The notes under the pieces: generated by a model
The model's input: the letters and a program-made list of their open reading frames with translations, nothing else
What the model was told of the DNA's origin: nothing
Databases searched by the model: none
Origin: Chloroflexota bacterium
GTDB taxonomy: Bacteria; Chloroflexota; Anaerolineae; J102
Reading direction: 5' to 3'
DNA length: 7,408 nucleotides
NCBI GenBank assembly: GCA_013152695.1
Contig: JAADFV010000102.1
Coordinates: forward strand, 1 to 7,408
Translations under genes and position numbers: made by a program
Part shown: piece by piece, positions 1-7,002 of the stretch
Numbering within the stretch: position 1 is the stretch's first letter
How the letters are laid out: every line of letters starts with the position of its first letter

Positions 1-1341
1 AGAAATGCCCGCGAGATCCCCATTACCATGATCGAATCGGGGCCGGCCAGCGGCGTTTGGGGGGCAGCGATTCTGGGCCACTTGATCGGTGAATCTGAGG
101 TGATTGCCCTGGATATTGGGGGGACGACGGCCAAGTGCGGGCTCATTACCGATGGCCAGGTCAAGCTGAACACCAACTACATGGTCGAGCAGACCGAGGT
201 CTTTGCCGGCTATCCGGCCATGGTGCCGGTGGTCGATCTGGTCGAAATCGGGCAAGGGGGCGGCTCCATTGCCTGGCTCGATGAATTCGAACGGCTGCAT
301 GTGGGCCCACAAAGCGCCGGCGCCGATCCGGGCCCGGTTTCCTACGGCAAAGGAGGCACTCACGCCACCACCACCGATGCCAACCTGGCCCTGGGCTGCA
401 TCAATCCCCATTATTTCTGCGGGGGCACCATCGTCGCCGACATGGAGGGCGTGAACAAAGCTCTGGACAAACTGGCGGTAAAGCTGAAGATCAGCCGTCA
501 GGAAACAGGGCGCGGCATCGTTCGCCTGGCCAACAACAACATGGTCAACGCCATCAAACTGATCTCGGTCAATCGTGGCCACGATCCCCGAGATTTCACC
601 CTGATTGCCTTTGGCGGCGGTGGCGGCATGCATGCCTGCACGCTGGCCGCCGAGTTGGGCATCAAAAAAGTGATTATTCCTCATCTCTCCGGCGTCTTCT
701 CGGCCTGGGGGATGCTCCTCAGCGACCTGCGCCGCGACTATCTGCAAACCCAGATTGTCGAACTGACCACGCCCAGTGCAGCCCGGCAGATGAGCGAGGT
801 CTTTGCCGCTCTCGAAGAGCGCGCTTATCGAGAATACGAAGCCGAACACATCGAACGTTCCCGGGTCAACTTCAAACGCTATGGTCGTTTTCGCTACCAA
901 AACCAGGAACACTCCACGGAGATCGATCTCCCCGGCGGCCCGATCACGGAAGACATGTTAGGTGACATCATCGAGCATTTCCATGTGAACTATGAACGTG
1001 AGTACACCTATCGCCTGGAGGCACCGGTTGAACTCGTGACTTATCACCTCATCGCCATGGCTGAGGTGGATAAGCTTGAACCGCAAAAGCTGCCGTCGGG
1101 CAACGGTAAAATCGCCCAAGCGATCAAAGGCACCAGGGAAGTCGATTTTCTGGAAGCGGGGATTCATCAAGCGACTATTTATGATGGCGATGCCCTGAGC
1201 CCCGGGATGTGCTTTGTCGGTCCTGCCATCATCGAAGAAGCGGAAAGCACTGTCGTCATTCCGCCTGCTATGCCCTGCCAGATCGATGACTATGGCAACT
1301 ATCAAATTTTGACTGCCCCGCAAGGAGGAAGCCATGAGTAA
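1..1341 (+). CDS. hyuA: Hydantoinase/oxoprolinase family A subunit, 5' end cut by window
   Basis: This is the C-terminal part (446 residues visible) of a HyuA-like ATP-dependent enzyme. With HyuB, family members open hydantoins or 5-oxoproline, or carboxylate ketones such as acetone and acetophenone. The reading frame is open from base 1, and codons before the first ATG (28) already match the family, so the gene starts upstream; roughly 230-250 residues should be missing. Visible landmarks, numbered from the first visible residue, are IESGPASG (11-18), the actin/Hsp70-like phosphate motif DIGGTTAK (38-45), GQGGGSIAW (84-92), VGPQSAGADPGP (101-112), TDANLALG (125-132), RGHDPRDF (192-199) and AFGGGGGMHA (203-212). 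The motifs DIGGTTAK and AFGGGGGMHA differ from the DxGGTSxD and AFGGAGPxHA forms I associate with classical HyuA and 5-oxoprolinase, so the substrate should not be inferred from the family name. The end overlaps hyuB by 8 bp. Family is certain; substrate is unknown. Confidence 0.93.
   Translation, partial: RNAREIPITMIESGPASGVWGAAILGHLIGESEVIALDIGGTTAKCGLITDGQVKLNTNYMVEQTEVFAGYPAMVPVVDLVEIGQGGGSIAWLDEFERLHVGPQSAGADPGPVSYGKGGTHATTTDANLALGCINPHYFCGGTIVADMEGVNKALDKLAVKLKISRQETGRGIVRLANNNMVNAIKLISVNRGHDPRDFTLIAFGGGGGMHACTLAAELGIKKVIIPHLSGVFSAWGMLLSDLRRDYLQTQIVELTTPSAARQMSEVFAALEERAYREYEAEHIERSRVNFKRYGRFRYQNQEHSTEIDLPGGPITEDMLGDIIEHFHVNYEREYTYRLEAPVELVTYHLIAMAEVDKLEPQKLPSGNGKIAQAIKGTREVDFLEAGIHQATIYDGDALSPGMCFVGPAIIEEAESTVVIPPAMPCQIDDYGNYQILTAPQGGSHE
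1322..1328 (+). promoter_or_regulatory. Ribosome binding site of hyuB inside the end of hyuA
   Basis: AAGGAGG, a near-perfect Shine-Dalgarno, lies 5 bases before the ATG at 1334. It sits within the last codons of hyuA, which fixes the hyuB start and points to translational coupling of the two subunits. Confidence 0.85.
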
Positions 1342-3004
1342 GCAATATGATCCGATTACCCTGGAAATCATTCAAAATTCGTTGCAGGCGGCAGCCGATG
1401 AGATGTTCGCCGCCCTGCGCCGCACGGCCATGAGCGCCATCATCTACGAAGTGTTGGACATGGGCACCGGCATCACCGACCGCAACGGCGAAATGGCCGG
1501 TTCAGGCGCCGGCATCCCCGGCTTTGTCGGCGTCCTCGACAAGACGGTGAAACGTATTCTGGCCAAATTCGACCAACCCGGCGACATCGAACCGGGAGAT
1601 GTTTTCCTCACCAATGACCCTTACAACGGCGGCGTCACCCACTTGAACGACATGGTTCTCACCATGCCCGTGTTTGCAGATGGCGAGCTCGTGGCCTGGA
1701 CAGCCAATATCGCCCACTGGAATGATGTGGGAGGGATGGTTCCCGGCAGCATGTCGACCGATGCCACGGAAATCTTCCAGGAAGGCATTATCTACCCGGG
1801 CGTCAAACTGATTACCGGTGGGAAACCGATTGCTTCGGTTTTCGACATCCTTACGGCCAACTGCCGCATGCCCGACTTCCTCACGGGCGATCTGTGGGCG
1901 GGCATCGCTTCCGTGCGCGTGGGGGAGCGTCGCATTCTGGAAATTGTCAACAAGTATGGCAAAGATGTCTTCCTGGCTGCCCTCGAGCAATATCTGGACT
2001 ACGGCGAGCAGGTGAGCCTCAACGCCCTCAGGCATCTGCCCCATGGGGTCTATTCCCTGGCCGAAGAGCAAGACAACGGCCAGGTTTACAAAGTGACGGT
2101 AGAGATCAGGGATGATGAATTTATTGTCGACTTGAGCGACAATCCCGATCAGGATCCCGGCCCCTTCAATATGAGCGCCGATGACGCCATTGTCGCCTGC
2201 CAGATTGCTTTCAAGAACGTCACATCGCCGGGACGAATCGCCAACGGAGGAACCTTCCGGCCGTTGAAAGTCTTGCTCCGTCACGGCAGCGTATTTCACC
2301 CCAAGCATCCGGCGGCCATGGGAATTTATTATGAGATCAGTATCCGCTTGCACGATTTGATCATACGCTGTCTGGCGGGACATCTCCCCGAGCGCCTGCC
2401 GGCCGGGGGCTTTGCTTCTATCTGTGGCACGCTCTTTGGCGGCATTCATCCCGACACCGGCCGTCCCTACGCCGTGATCGAGCCGGAGTTGGGTGGTTGG
2501 GGAGGTTCCCCCAACGCCGATGGTATGCCGGGCCAATTCTCTGCTTTCCATGGCGAAACCTACAATTGCCCGGCCGAGATTGCCGAGGCCCGTTATGGCG
2601 TGACCGTAGATTACCTCAGCTTTCACGATGAGGAGGGGGGCGCAGGTTTGCACCGGGGCGGCAAAGGCGTGCGTATCGATTACCGCATCCGCTCTGACAA
2701 TGCCTGGCTCACCGTCGCCTACACTCGCGACAAAGTGCCGCCCTGGCCTCTCAAGGGTGGACAACCCGGCTCGCGAAATCACGTTCTCATCCGCCGGGCC
2801 AGCGGCAAAAAGGAACGTTACGCGGTTGTCAGCGGGCTCACGCTCAACACTGATGATGTGATCCAGGTGATGACTGCCACTGGCGCAGGCTGGGGCGATC
2901 CCATGCAACGGGACTTGGCTCTGGTGAAAGAAGATCTCAAGAACGGTTACATCACCCAGGAACAGGCCGATGAGCATTACGGCCTGCGTAAACGCTCGGC
3001 TTGA
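1334..3004 (+). CDS. hyuB: Hydantoinase/oxoprolinase family B subunit
   Basis: This is a complete 556-residue HyuB-like subunit, a normal length for the family, expected to form a cytoplasmic complex with the upstream A subunit. The ATG has a strong ribosome binding site 5 bases upstream and overlaps the hyuA stop by 8 bp. Family landmarks are DPITLEIIQNSL (6-17), TNDPYNGGVTHLND (93-106), HWNDVGG (128-134), EIFQEGI (146-152), an RVGERR helix (195-200), a glycine-rich GGWGG (387-391), GGAGLHRGG (435-443) and a C-terminal TATGAGWGDP (514-523). The last motif occupies the place where many HyuB proteins have a TPGGGGYGDP-like sequence and is noticeably diverged. The N-terminal block (RRTAMSAIIYEVLDMGTGIT, 29-48) matches a HyuB subgroup I recall from uncharacterised hydantoinase pairs rather than known 5-oxoprolinases. 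The reaction could be cyclic-amide hydrolysis or ketone carboxylation; the sequence does not decide. Confidence 0.95.
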   Translation: MSKQYDPITLEIIQNSLQAAADEMFAALRRTAMSAIIYEVLDMGTGITDRNGEMAGSGAGIPGFVGVLDKTVKRILAKFDQPGDIEPGDVFLTNDPYNGGVTHLNDMVLTMPVFADGELVAWTANIAHWNDVGGMVPGSMSTDATEIFQEGIIYPGVKLITGGKPIASVFDILTANCRMPDFLTGDLWAGIASVRVGERRILEIVNKYGKDVFLAALEQYLDYGEQVSLNALRHLPHGVYSLAEEQDNGQVYKVTVEIRDDEFIVDLSDNPDQDPGPFNMSADDAIVACQIAFKNVTSPGRIANGGTFRPLKVLLRHGSVFHPKHPAAMGIYYEISIRLHDLIIRCLAGHLPERLPAGGFASICGTLFGGIHPDTGRPYAVIEPELGGWGGSPNADGMPGQFSAFHGETYNCPAEIAEARYGVTVDYLSFHDEEGGAGLHRGGKGVRIDYRIRSDNAWLTVAYTRDKVPPWPLKGGQPGSRNHVLIRRASGKKERYAVVSGLTLNTDDVIQVMTATGAGWGDPMQRDLALVKEDLKNGYITQEQADEHYGLRKRSA

Positions 3005-3007
3005 AAG

Positions 3008-3036
3008 TTGAAAACATGTAGAAAGCACATTAGGGT
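3008..3036 (+). promoter_or_regulatory. Weak sigma-70-like promoter candidate after hyuB
   Basis: TTGAAA at 3008-3013 (5 of 6 matches to TTGACA) is followed after 17 bases by TAGGGT at 3031-3036, which keeps only the key T, A and final T of a -10 box. If used, transcription would begin at about 3043, inside the left arm of the large inverted repeat. The poor -10 makes this tentative. Confidence 0.18.
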
Positions 3037-3088
3037 GATGGCCGGCGCCGGAATCTACCCACGCGGGTATGCGCCGGCGCCGGCCATC
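3037..3088. repeat. Nested GC-rich inverted repeat between hyuB and the EthD-like gene
   Basis: A perfect 15-bp stem pairs 3037-3051 (GATGGCCGGCGCCGG) with 3074-3088 (CCGGCGCCGGCCATC). Inside lies a second stem, TACCC (3056-3060) with GGGTA (3065-3069), closing an ACGC loop. The two stems are separated by a symmetric 4-by-4 internal loop. Three further pairs, two of them G-U, can extend the base to 3034 and 3091. Each arm contains the self-complementary CCGGCGCCGG, so an arm can also pair with itself. No run of T follows on the + strand, so a simple intrinsic terminator is not supported. It may instead be a dispersed palindromic repeat, an mRNA-stabilising or processing element separating hyuAB from the next genes, or a protein site. 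Confidence 0.85.
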
Positions 3089-3131
3089 GTCTCTTGAAGC
3101 AGACCGACTGAGCGTTTGCACACCGATAACG

Positions 3132-3137
3132 AAGGAG
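3132..3137 (+). promoter_or_regulatory. Ribosome binding site choosing ATG 3146
   Basis: AAGGAG sits 8 bases before the ATG at 3146. This start is preferred over an in-frame TTG at 3116, which lacks a comparable site and would add ten residues that have no match in the paralogue at 7003. Confidence 0.8.
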
Positions 3138-3145
3138 TGAGTACC

Positions 3146-3469
3146 ATGGTGAAACTGACTGTGCTTTATAATTTGCCGCCCGGTGCAGATCATGAGGAAT
3201 TCATCCGCTGGCGCACAACCGAGCATCAGGAAGAGAATATGTCGCTTCCTGGTGTGATCAAAAGCGATTTTTATGTGATTCAGGAAGCCTGGCAGCGCCA
3301 CGGTCTGCCCTATCGCTATATGACCGAGGCCTACTTCCCTGACATGGAAACCTTTCGCGCCGCATTTTTCAACCCAGATTACCAAAAGGAACTGGCGCCG
3401 GCGTTGCAGCGGATCGCAGATCCTTTATTTTTGATTTCGGAGGAAGTGCTGAGTCAAGAGGCCGAATAG
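3146..3469 (+). CDS. Small EthD-like dimeric alpha/beta-barrel protein (copy 1)
   Basis: This 107-residue protein has no signal peptide or membrane segment. It shows the pattern of the EthD/ferredoxin-like alpha-beta barrel group: a first strand (KLTVLYNL, 3-10), an acidic helix with EEFIRWRTTEHQ (17-28), a loop with PGV (35-37), a second strand (DFYVIQ, 41-46), a YRYMTEAYF strand (57-64), a helix with FRAAFFNPDYQKEL (70-83) and a last strand ADPLFLISE (91-99). Proteins of this fold are usually dimers with roles ranging from monooxygenase or cyclase helper to stress protein, so the fold does not give a reaction. By hand alignment about 40 of some 104 positions are identical to the protein at 7003-7383. 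It lies 23 bp before proline dehydrogenase and is probably co-transcribed with it. Naming it a RedY/HapK-like protein is another possible label that I cannot verify here. Fold is fairly sure; function is unknown. Confidence 0.85.
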   Translation: MVKLTVLYNLPPGADHEEFIRWRTTEHQEENMSLPGVIKSDFYVIQEAWQRHGLPYRYMTEAYFPDMETFRAAFFNPDYQKELAPALQRIADPLFLISEEVLSQEAE

Positions 3470-3479
3470 GGCGTCTCTT

Positions 3480-3484
3480 GGGAG
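3480..3484 (+). promoter_or_regulatory. Ribosome binding site choosing ATG 3493
   Basis: GGGAG ends 8 bases before the ATG at 3493. An in-frame TTG at 3478 overlaps this site and has no good upstream signal of its own, so the ATG is the better start for proline dehydrogenase. Confidence 0.6.
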
Positions 3485-3492
3485 CCATACAC

Positions 3493-4422
3493 ATGTTACG
3501 TCAGACTTTACTCGTCCTCTCGCACAGCAAGAGCCTGCAACGCCTCGTCAGTGAATTCTCTCCGGCGCGGCGGCTTGCAAGGCGATTTGTCGCTGGCGAA
3601 CAGCAAGAAGAGGCACTGCGAGTGATCCAGCAATTGAACAAATCGGGGGCATTGGTAACCCTGGATTACCTCGGAGAACATGTCACAGAAGAACGGAGGG
3701 CGCGGGCCTACGTGGCGGAATATAAGGCGCTTCTGGCTGAAATCGCGCAGCAGAATCTGCAAAGTGGCGTTTCGTTAAAACTTTCGGCCATGGGATTGCA
3801 CATCGACCCCGAGTTCTGTTATCAGAATGTATGTGAAGTAGTGGCAGTAGCTCGTGAGCAGCAACGCTTTGTCCGCATTGATATAGAGGAGTCGGAGTTG
3901 GTAGATATCACCCTGGAGATATACCGGCGATTACGTGAGACCTTCAGCAACGTGGGCATTGCATTACAGGCCTATCTCTTTCGTACCCGGGACGATCTCC
4001 AGGCTCTGCTCGATGAAGGCATCGCCGATGTCCGCCTGGTCAAGGGCGCATACGACGAACCAGATGATATCGCCTGGCAGGCGAGAGGCGACATTCAAAA
4101 TAGCCTCATCGAGCTATCGCAAGCGCTGCTTTCACCGGCAGCAGTGGCCGCAGGAGCCCGGTTGGCTTTGGGTTCTCACGATGACGTTGTCTACAAGGCT
4201 GTGATTGCTTTCGCACATGCCCAAGGCATTGATCCACAGTGCTGGGAGATTCAGTTTCTCTACGGCATTCGCCGGGACGAGCTGGAACGCCTGCTGCAGG
4301 CGGGGCATCGCTTGCGGGTGTACGTTCCCTACGGCGCCTTATGGTATCCTTATTTTGTACGTCGACTGGCGGAACGTCCTGCCAATTTGCTCTTTTTCCT
4401 GCGAGCGCTGGCAGGCGCCTGA
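3493..4422 (+). CDS. putB: Proline dehydrogenase, monofunctional FAD enzyme
   Basis: This enzyme oxidises L-proline to pyrroline-5-carboxylate and passes electrons from FAD to the respiratory chain. From ATG 3493 it is 309 residues, typical of stand-alone bacterial PRODH rather than the fused PutA. Barrel motifs appear in order: TLDYLGE (56-62), SLKLSAMG (94-101, with the conserved Lys 96), RIDIEES (128-134, Asp 130), QAYL (159-162), RLVKGAY (181-187), SHD (228-230), EIQFLYGIR (252-260) and YVPYG (277-281). The substrate signature YxxRRxxE is intact at Y287-R290-R291-E294 and is followed by RPAN, so the enzyme should be active. The common FEFQMLYG block reads WEIQFLYG, a mild variation. No pyrroline-5-carboxylate dehydrogenase gene is present in the window, so the second step must be encoded elsewhere. 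It follows the EthD-like gene by 23 bp, suggesting a two-gene unit. Confidence 0.95.
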   Translation: MLRQTLLVLSHSKSLQRLVSEFSPARRLARRFVAGEQQEEALRVIQQLNKSGALVTLDYLGEHVTEERRARAYVAEYKALLAEIAQQNLQSGVSLKLSAMGLHIDPEFCYQNVCEVVAVAREQQRFVRIDIEESELVDITLEIYRRLRETFSNVGIALQAYLFRTRDDLQALLDEGIADVRLVKGAYDEPDDIAWQARGDIQNSLIELSQALLSPAAVAAGARLALGSHDDVVYKAVIAFAHAQGIDPQCWEIQFLYGIRRDELERLLQAGHRLRVYVPYGALWYPYFVRRLAERPANLLFFLRALAGA

Positions 4423-4437
4423 GCCCTGTGATAAAAT
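4408..4437 (+). promoter_or_regulatory. Candidate extended -10 promoter for the two-component genes
   Basis: TAAAAT at 4432-4437 (5 of 6 to TATAAT) is preceded by TGA at 4429-4431, forming an extended -10. CTGGCA at 4408-4413 (4 of 6 to TTGACA) lies 18 bases upstream. It spans the stop codon of the proline dehydrogenase gene and would leave an untranslated leader of about 210 bases before the kinase. It is the best match I see in this gap, but it is judged by eye only. Confidence 0.35.
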
Positions 4438-4582
4438 ATTGGGCACAAGGTATGGCGCCAACCCCCAGCAAGCCAGGGCCGCAATCATATCTTATCGTTT
4501 TCATGAGTCGGATCGCTTATGATAACCAACCCGCTATCGCCCTTACTGCTCTCCCCATACCATCTCGAAACGCCATGCTGCC

Positions 4583-4617
4583 GCCAACGCCCTCCGGCGC
4601 CTCCGAATCGCGTTGGC
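4583..4617. repeat. 8-bp inverted repeat in the kinase leader
   Basis: GCCAACGC (4583-4590) is matched exactly by GCGTTGGC (4610-4617) around a 19-base loop that itself contains the palindrome GGCGCC. It ends 39 bases before the kinase ATG. It could fold in the leader mRNA or be a two-fold regulator site. No T-run follows, so it is not a clear terminator. The surrounding gap (4423-4656) has no open reading frame with a coding look, no tRNA-like fold that I can see, and no other strong signal. Confidence 0.5.
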
Positions 4618-4656
4618 ACAGGCGATTAACACCATGCCCCTATCTGTTGTGCCCTT

Positions 4657-6288
4657 ATGAGTAGCTTGCAGCCACAAGCCGTTTCCCCCAATCCAGCCAT
4701 CGACATGATCGCTATTCAGAGCCAGTTCTCGAGCAGCATTATCGAGAATATCAATGTCTGGCTCAATGTATTCGACCGCGATCTCAATATCGTGCTGTGG
4801 AATGCAACAGCAGAGAAGCTCAGTGGTTATTCGCGCCGGGATGTGTTGGGACATAATCATATCTGGGAGTGTCTTTATCCTGATGAAACCTACCGGAAAG
4901 CAGTGACTGCCCTGGCGACGGCCATGCTGACCAAAGATCGGTCGATGGAGAATATCGAAACGGAGATCTCGTGCAAAGATGGTCAGCTAAAGACTATTTC
5001 ATGGCACTCCAAAAGTCTGACCGACGAACAGGGCAGGGTTTACGGGGCGATTACCTTTGGGTATGATATTACAGATCGGCGGCGCGCCAGGGAAGCTCTG
5101 CAAAAAGCAAATGATGAGTTATCCGTGTTGTATGATATTGCTTCAGTAGCCAGCGCTTCCAATGATCTACATACAATCCTGAATCATGCACTAGACCGTG
5201 TACTATCGGCGATGGAATGCAAAAAGGGCGCTGTTCATTTGCTACAAGGAAAAGAAGGCGTGCTACAGTTGGCTGTCCAGCGGGGTCTTGATCCTTCTAT
5301 CGCCGCGCAGTTGGCCATGGTGCCAATCGAAGGGGGTCTGATTGGTCGGGTATTGAAACAGGGTGAACCTCTGATGGTGTCTGATCTGGCGAACGAGATT
5401 GACTATCTGAAGGCCGTCCCGCCCGCTCTTTTACACAGTTATTTGGGCGTTCCCATCCGCGCCAAAGGGAGGGTGTTGGGCGTGTTCAGTTTTTTGGGCA
5501 AGGCTGGACGGGAATTTCGGCCGGAGAAGGTGGCGCTGTTGACGTCTATCGCTGAACAGGTTGGCGTTGCAGTCGAAAACGCCCGTCTCTATCAACAGGC
5601 GGGCGACCTGGCAGTGGTCGCCGAACGGCAGCGCCTGGCCCGGGATCTGCATGATTCTGTCACGCAGTCACTGTACAGTCTCACACTCTTTGCCGAAACC
5701 GGGCGGCGGCTGATTCATCGCCGCGAATTGGATGCCGCTGAGCGCTATTTGCAGCGATTAAGCGAAACGGCTCAGTATGCGCTCAAAGAGATGCGGTTAT
5801 TGGTGTATGAATTGCGGCCCTTGGCCTTGGAGCGGGACGGACTGCTGCAGACGCTACAAAAGCGGTTGGATGGGGTGGAAAGACGTGCTGGTGTCAAGGC
5901 GTATCTCATTGCCGACGCTGGCATCGAGCTGCCACTGGCCGTCGAGCGGGAACTCTATCACATTATTCAGGAAGCCCTGAACAATGCGCTCAAACATGCT
6001 GCGGCCACCACCGTCGTCGTAGAAATCGTGACGTCCCTTACCCAAGTTCACGCCAAGATTATCGATGATGGCGTCGGCTTTGTGTACAGCGAAGTGGTTG
6101 ATCAGGGCGGCATGGGACTTGTGAGCATGCAGGAGCGCGCCACAAAACTGGGAGGCACAATCGGGATTATCTCCGAGCCAAAGGAGGGCACCAGCATATC
6201 GGTTGTGCTGGAGTTGGACGCCAGGCCTGAGTTGCAGCCGGTGCCCCAGCCCACTTCGGAAGTCAGCGAGGTGAAAGAAAGTGACTAA
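4657..6288 (+). CDS. Soluble PAS-GAF sensor histidine kinase, NarL-family partner (HisKA_3)
   Basis: This 543-residue cytoplasmic sensor kinase has no membrane segment. Domains in order are a PAS domain (about 28-140, with FDRDLNIVLWNATAEKLSGY and a closing GAITFGYDITDRR), a short coiled linker (139-158), a GAF domain (about 166-310), a HisKA_3 dimerisation domain (about 324-390) and an HATPase_c domain (about 428-520). The phosphorylated residue should be His332 in RLARDLHDSVTQ. The N box is EALNNALKHA (439-448), G1 is DDGVGF (470-475), G2 is GGMGL (484-488) and the final G box is EGTS (510-513), so it looks competent. A short Pro/Glu-rich tail (523-543) follows. PAS and GAF could bind a small ligand, haem or flavin; no binding residue is diagnostic. 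ATG 4657 is the first start after an in-frame stop at 4627, but has no visible Shine-Dalgarno; ATG 4705 is an alternative, equally without one. The gene overlaps its response regulator by 8 bp. Confidence 0.95.
   Translation: MSSLQPQAVSPNPAIDMIAIQSQFSSSIIENINVWLNVFDRDLNIVLWNATAEKLSGYSRRDVLGHNHIWECLYPDETYRKAVTALATAMLTKDRSMENIETEISCKDGQLKTISWHSKSLTDEQGRVYGAITFGYDITDRRRAREALQKANDELSVLYDIASVASASNDLHTILNHALDRVLSAMECKKGAVHLLQGKEGVLQLAVQRGLDPSIAAQLAMVPIEGGLIGRVLKQGEPLMVSDLANEIDYLKAVPPALLHSYLGVPIRAKGRVLGVFSFLGKAGREFRPEKVALLTSIAEQVGVAVENARLYQQAGDLAVVAERQRLARDLHDSVTQSLYSLTLFAETGRRLIHRRELDAAERYLQRLSETAQYALKEMRLLVYELRPLALERDGLLQTLQKRLDGVERRAGVKAYLIADAGIELPLAVERELYHIIQEALNNALKHAAATTVVVEIVTSLTQVHAKIIDDGVGFVYSEVVDQGGMGLVSMQERATKLGGTIGIISEPKEGTSISVVLELDARPELQPVPQPTSEVSEVKESD
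6268..6274 (+). promoter_or_regulatory. Ribosome binding site choosing GTG 6281
   Basis: GAGGTGA lies 6 bases before the GTG at 6281. Together with the family-typical N-terminus (KIIRILIADDHAVVREGL), it supports the GTG start and coupling to the kinase gene. Confidence 0.75.
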
Positions 6289-6955
6289 GATCATACGAAT
6301 TCTAATCGCTGATGACCATGCCGTCGTGCGTGAGGGCCTGCGCTCTTTAATCAATACGGAATATGGGATGACGGTCGTGGATGAAGCGGCCAACGGATGG
6401 GAAGCGGTGCAGCGATTCCAGGCACTGCACCCTGACGTCATCCTCATGGATTTGGTGATGCCCGGGATGGATGGTATTCAAGCCATCAGAAAGATTACCC
6501 AGATCAACCCCAATGCGCGTATCCTCGCCCTTACCAGCTTTTCTGATGACGATAAAGTGTTGCCAGCCATCAAGGCCGGAGCCCTGGGGTATCTGCTCAA
6601 AGATTCCTCTCCCCAGGAATTATTGCAGGCTATTCGTCATGTCTACGAGGGCGAATCATCCCTTGATCCCAGCATCGCCCTCAAGTTGATACGTGAAATC
6701 AATCATCCTTCCAACGAATCGACAGCCCCGGATACGCTATCCGCCCGAGAGGTGGAGGTGCTCAAACTTGTGGCCCAAGGCATGAGCAACCAGGAGATCG
6801 CAGCTAAGCTTTGCATAAGCGAACGAACGGTACGAAATCATATGGGCAGTATTTTGAGCAAGCTCCATTTGGCCAACAGAACGCAAGCAGCTCTTTATGC
6901 GCTACGTAAAGGACTGGCAAATCTGCACCAATCTGATAGCGATGAGCGTGGATAG
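6281..6955 (+). CDS. NarL/LuxR-type DNA-binding response regulator
   Basis: This 224-residue transcription regulator has a receiver domain (about 4-120) and a LuxR-type helix-turn-helix (about 152-210). The receiver keeps all key residues: the acidic pair Asp11-Asp12, the phosphorylation site Asp57 in VILMDLVMPGMDG, Thr85 in LALTSF and Lys107 in GYLLKDSS. The output domain reads LSAREVEVLKLVAQGMSNQEI followed by the recognition region SERTVRNHMGSILSKL. It starts with GTG, overlapping the kinase stop by 8 bp, so the two are an obvious cognate pair. Family knowledge predicts phosphorylation by the kinase, dimerisation and binding to promoters. Its targets are not shown; the candidate sites are the gaps upstream of 3146 and 4657 and genes beyond this window. 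The next gene follows after 47 bp with no terminator. Confidence 0.96.
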   Translation: MTKIIRILIADDHAVVREGLRSLINTEYGMTVVDEAANGWEAVQRFQALHPDVILMDLVMPGMDGIQAIRKITQINPNARILALTSFSDDDKVLPAIKAGALGYLLKDSSPQELLQAIRHVYEGESSLDPSIALKLIREINHPSNESTAPDTLSAREVEVLKLVAQGMSNQEIAAKLCISERTVRNHMGSILSKLHLANRTQAALYALRKGLANLHQSDSDERG

Positions 6956-6993
6956 GCTGTAGCGCTGAAGGTGATGCACATCTCAATCCGAAC

Positions 6994-6998
6994 GAGGA
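6994..6998 (+). promoter_or_regulatory. Ribosome binding site before ATG 7003
   Basis: GAGGA at 6994-6998, extended by AAAGA, lies 4 bases before the ATG at 7003. The 47-bp gap after the response regulator has no convincing promoter, so read-through from the two-component genes is likely. Confidence 0.55.
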
Positions 6999-7002
6999 AA
7001 GA

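Noticed and set aside
3037..3100. Intrinsic terminator after hyuB
   Set aside because: The stem is strong but is followed by GTCTCTTGAAG on the + strand with no T-run, and on the minus strand the arm is followed by ACCCTAATG, also without one.
3116..3145. Longer EthD-like copy 1 starting at TTG 3116
   Set aside because: The AAGGAG at 3132-3137 lies inside that extension and points to ATG 3146, which also aligns with the start of the paralogue.
1502..3385. A 627-codon open frame on the minus strand opposite hyuB and the first EthD-like gene
   Set aside because: It lies antisense to two well-supported genes, its translation has no recognisable domain, and long antisense frames are expected opposite GC-rich coding sequence.
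4412..4421. Perfect 10-bp palindrome CAGGCGCCTG at the end of proline dehydrogenase
   Set aside because: It falls in codons of the conserved C-terminus, has no loop or T-run, and short GC-rich palindromes are common at this composition.
4205..4664. Plus-strand open frames running from the PRODH end into the gap (4205-4522 and 4239-4664)
   Set aside because: They overlap the conserved PRODH C-terminal motifs in other frames and their translations look like out-of-frame sequence.
5854..6447. A 197-codon minus-strand frame across the kinase and regulator junction
   Set aside because: It is antisense to intact HATPase and receiver motifs and has no family features of its own.
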